From Thermodesulfovibrionales bacterium (lineage in GTDB: Bacteria > Nitrospirota > Thermodesulfovibrionia > Thermodesulfovibrionales > SM23-35): 15,377 nucleotides of DNA. Position numbers and translations under genes: made by a program. Where the stretch lies: positions 1 to 15,377 of the forward strand of contig JAKLQR010000143.1 in the NCBI GenBank assembly GCA_022013235.1, given 5' to 3'. Each line of letters begins with the position of its first letter. Position 1 is the stretch's first letter. The notes under the pieces are model-generated. The model searched no databases. It was not told the DNA's origin and worked only from the letters and a program-made list of their open reading frames with translations. Shown here in pieces: positions 14,804 to 15,377 of this stretch.

Positions 14804-15377
14804 TTGCTCGATAAGATGAATCCATCAGAAACACATGCATGGAAAAAACTTCAGAGTCATTTCAAGACAATGAAAAAGAAGCATATGCGGGATATGTTTC
14901 AGAAGGACTCAAGGAGGTTCTCGCGGTTCTCCCTTGCATTTGAAGATATCACTATAGATTTTTCGAAGAACATCATATCAGGCAAAACACTGAAGCTGCT
15001 CCTGGAACTCGCAGAAGAGTGCCGGGTGAAGGATGCGATCGAACGCATGTTCAGCGGGGACAAGATCAACGAGACCGAAGGCCGTGCCGTCCTTCATGTT
15101 GCGCTCAGAAACCGTGCGAATATACCCATTTATGTAGAGGGAAAGGACGTAATGCCTGAGGTCAATGCGGTCCTTGCTCAGATGCAGAGGTTTTCTGACA
15201 ATGTCATCAGCGGTGAATGGAGAGGTTATACAGGGAAAGCCATTTCCGATATTGTCAATATAGGAATCGGTGGTTCAGACCTTGGGCCTCTCATGGTGAC
15301 CGAAGCGCTGCAGCCTTACAGAAAAGACCACCTCCGCGCCCATTTTGTTTCGAATGTCGACGGAACACATATCACGG
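14804..15377 (+). CDS. pgi: glucose-6-phosphate isomerase, N-terminal part
   Basis: The frame is open from a TTG start to the right edge, giving about 191 residues. Family motifs are clear: an N-terminal THAWKKLQSHF segment typical of Pgi, EGRAVLHVALRN (active-site region), DIVNIGIGGSDLGP (sugar-phosphate loop) and FVSNVDGTHI. It interconverts glucose-6-phosphate and fructose-6-phosphate. The TTG is chosen because a full AAGGAGG site precedes it. The 64 bp gap after the AOR gene has no terminator or obvious promoter, so it likely shares the transcript with pgm and the AOR genes. The 3' end lies outside the window. Confidence 0.95.
   Translation, partial: MLDKMNPSETHAWKKLQSHFKTMKKKHMRDMFQKDSRRFSRFSLAFEDITIDFSKNIISGKTLKLLLELAEECRVKDAIERMFSGDKINETEGRAVLHVALRNRANIPIYVEGKDVMPEVNAVLAQMQRFSDNVISGEWRGYTGKAISDIVNIGIGGSDLGPLMVTEALQPYRKDHLRAHFVSNVDGTHIT

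Overview
The window looks like a chromosomal segment from a diderm (Gram-negative), probably anaerobic bacterium. An Mla/MCE-type lipid transporter with an outer-membrane-type lipoprotein implies two membranes. A tungsten aldehyde:ferredoxin oxidoreductase (AOR) family gene with a polyferredoxin partner implies low-potential anaerobic metabolism. The combination of large multi-domain HD-GYP sensors, partner-switching proteins and AOR would suit Nitrospirota or Desulfobacterota, but that placement is inference; no taxonomic marker is present. No rRNA, tRNA, CRISPR array or transposase was found.

Layout. At the left edge is the 3' end of a flavodoxin-fold reductase gene on the + strand (3-341), convergent with an M28 zinc peptidase on the - strand (351-1208). 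A 208-301 bp AT-rich region then carries two good back-to-back promoters. From 1510 to the right edge every gene is on the + strand with small gaps. Regulatory block: a soluble Cys-rich/PAS/GAF/GAF/HD-GYP protein (1510-4119), a GAF-PP2C phosphatase (4140-5477), an RsbW-like kinase (5479-5895) and a STAS protein (5892-6221). Transport block: MlaE permease (6205-7011, overlapping the STAS gene), MlaF ATPase (7187-7972), MlaD/MCE protein (8003-8899) and a PqiC-type lipoprotein (8904-9479). Central carbon block: enolase (9512-10798), phosphoglucomutase (10860-12518), a four-cluster ferredoxin (12534-12977), an AOR gene broken by a frameshift (12974-14739) and the start of glucose-6-phosphate isomerase (14804 onward).

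How it fits together. The phosphatase, kinase and STAS protein are the three parts of a partner-switching module, but no sigma factor is present. Instead the STAS gene runs by overlap into the MlaE gene. In E. coli the Mla complex itself contains a STAS protein (MlaB). The arrangement therefore suggests that phosphorylation of this STAS protein, set by signals sensed through GAF domains, may gate the lipid transporter; this is the most interesting hypothesis in the window. A second item is a pair of inverted hairpin repeats between mlaE and mlaF whose stems differ by compensatory changes and whose loops are complementary. A third is the AOR frameshift in a run of seven T, which separates three Fe-S ligands from the fourth.
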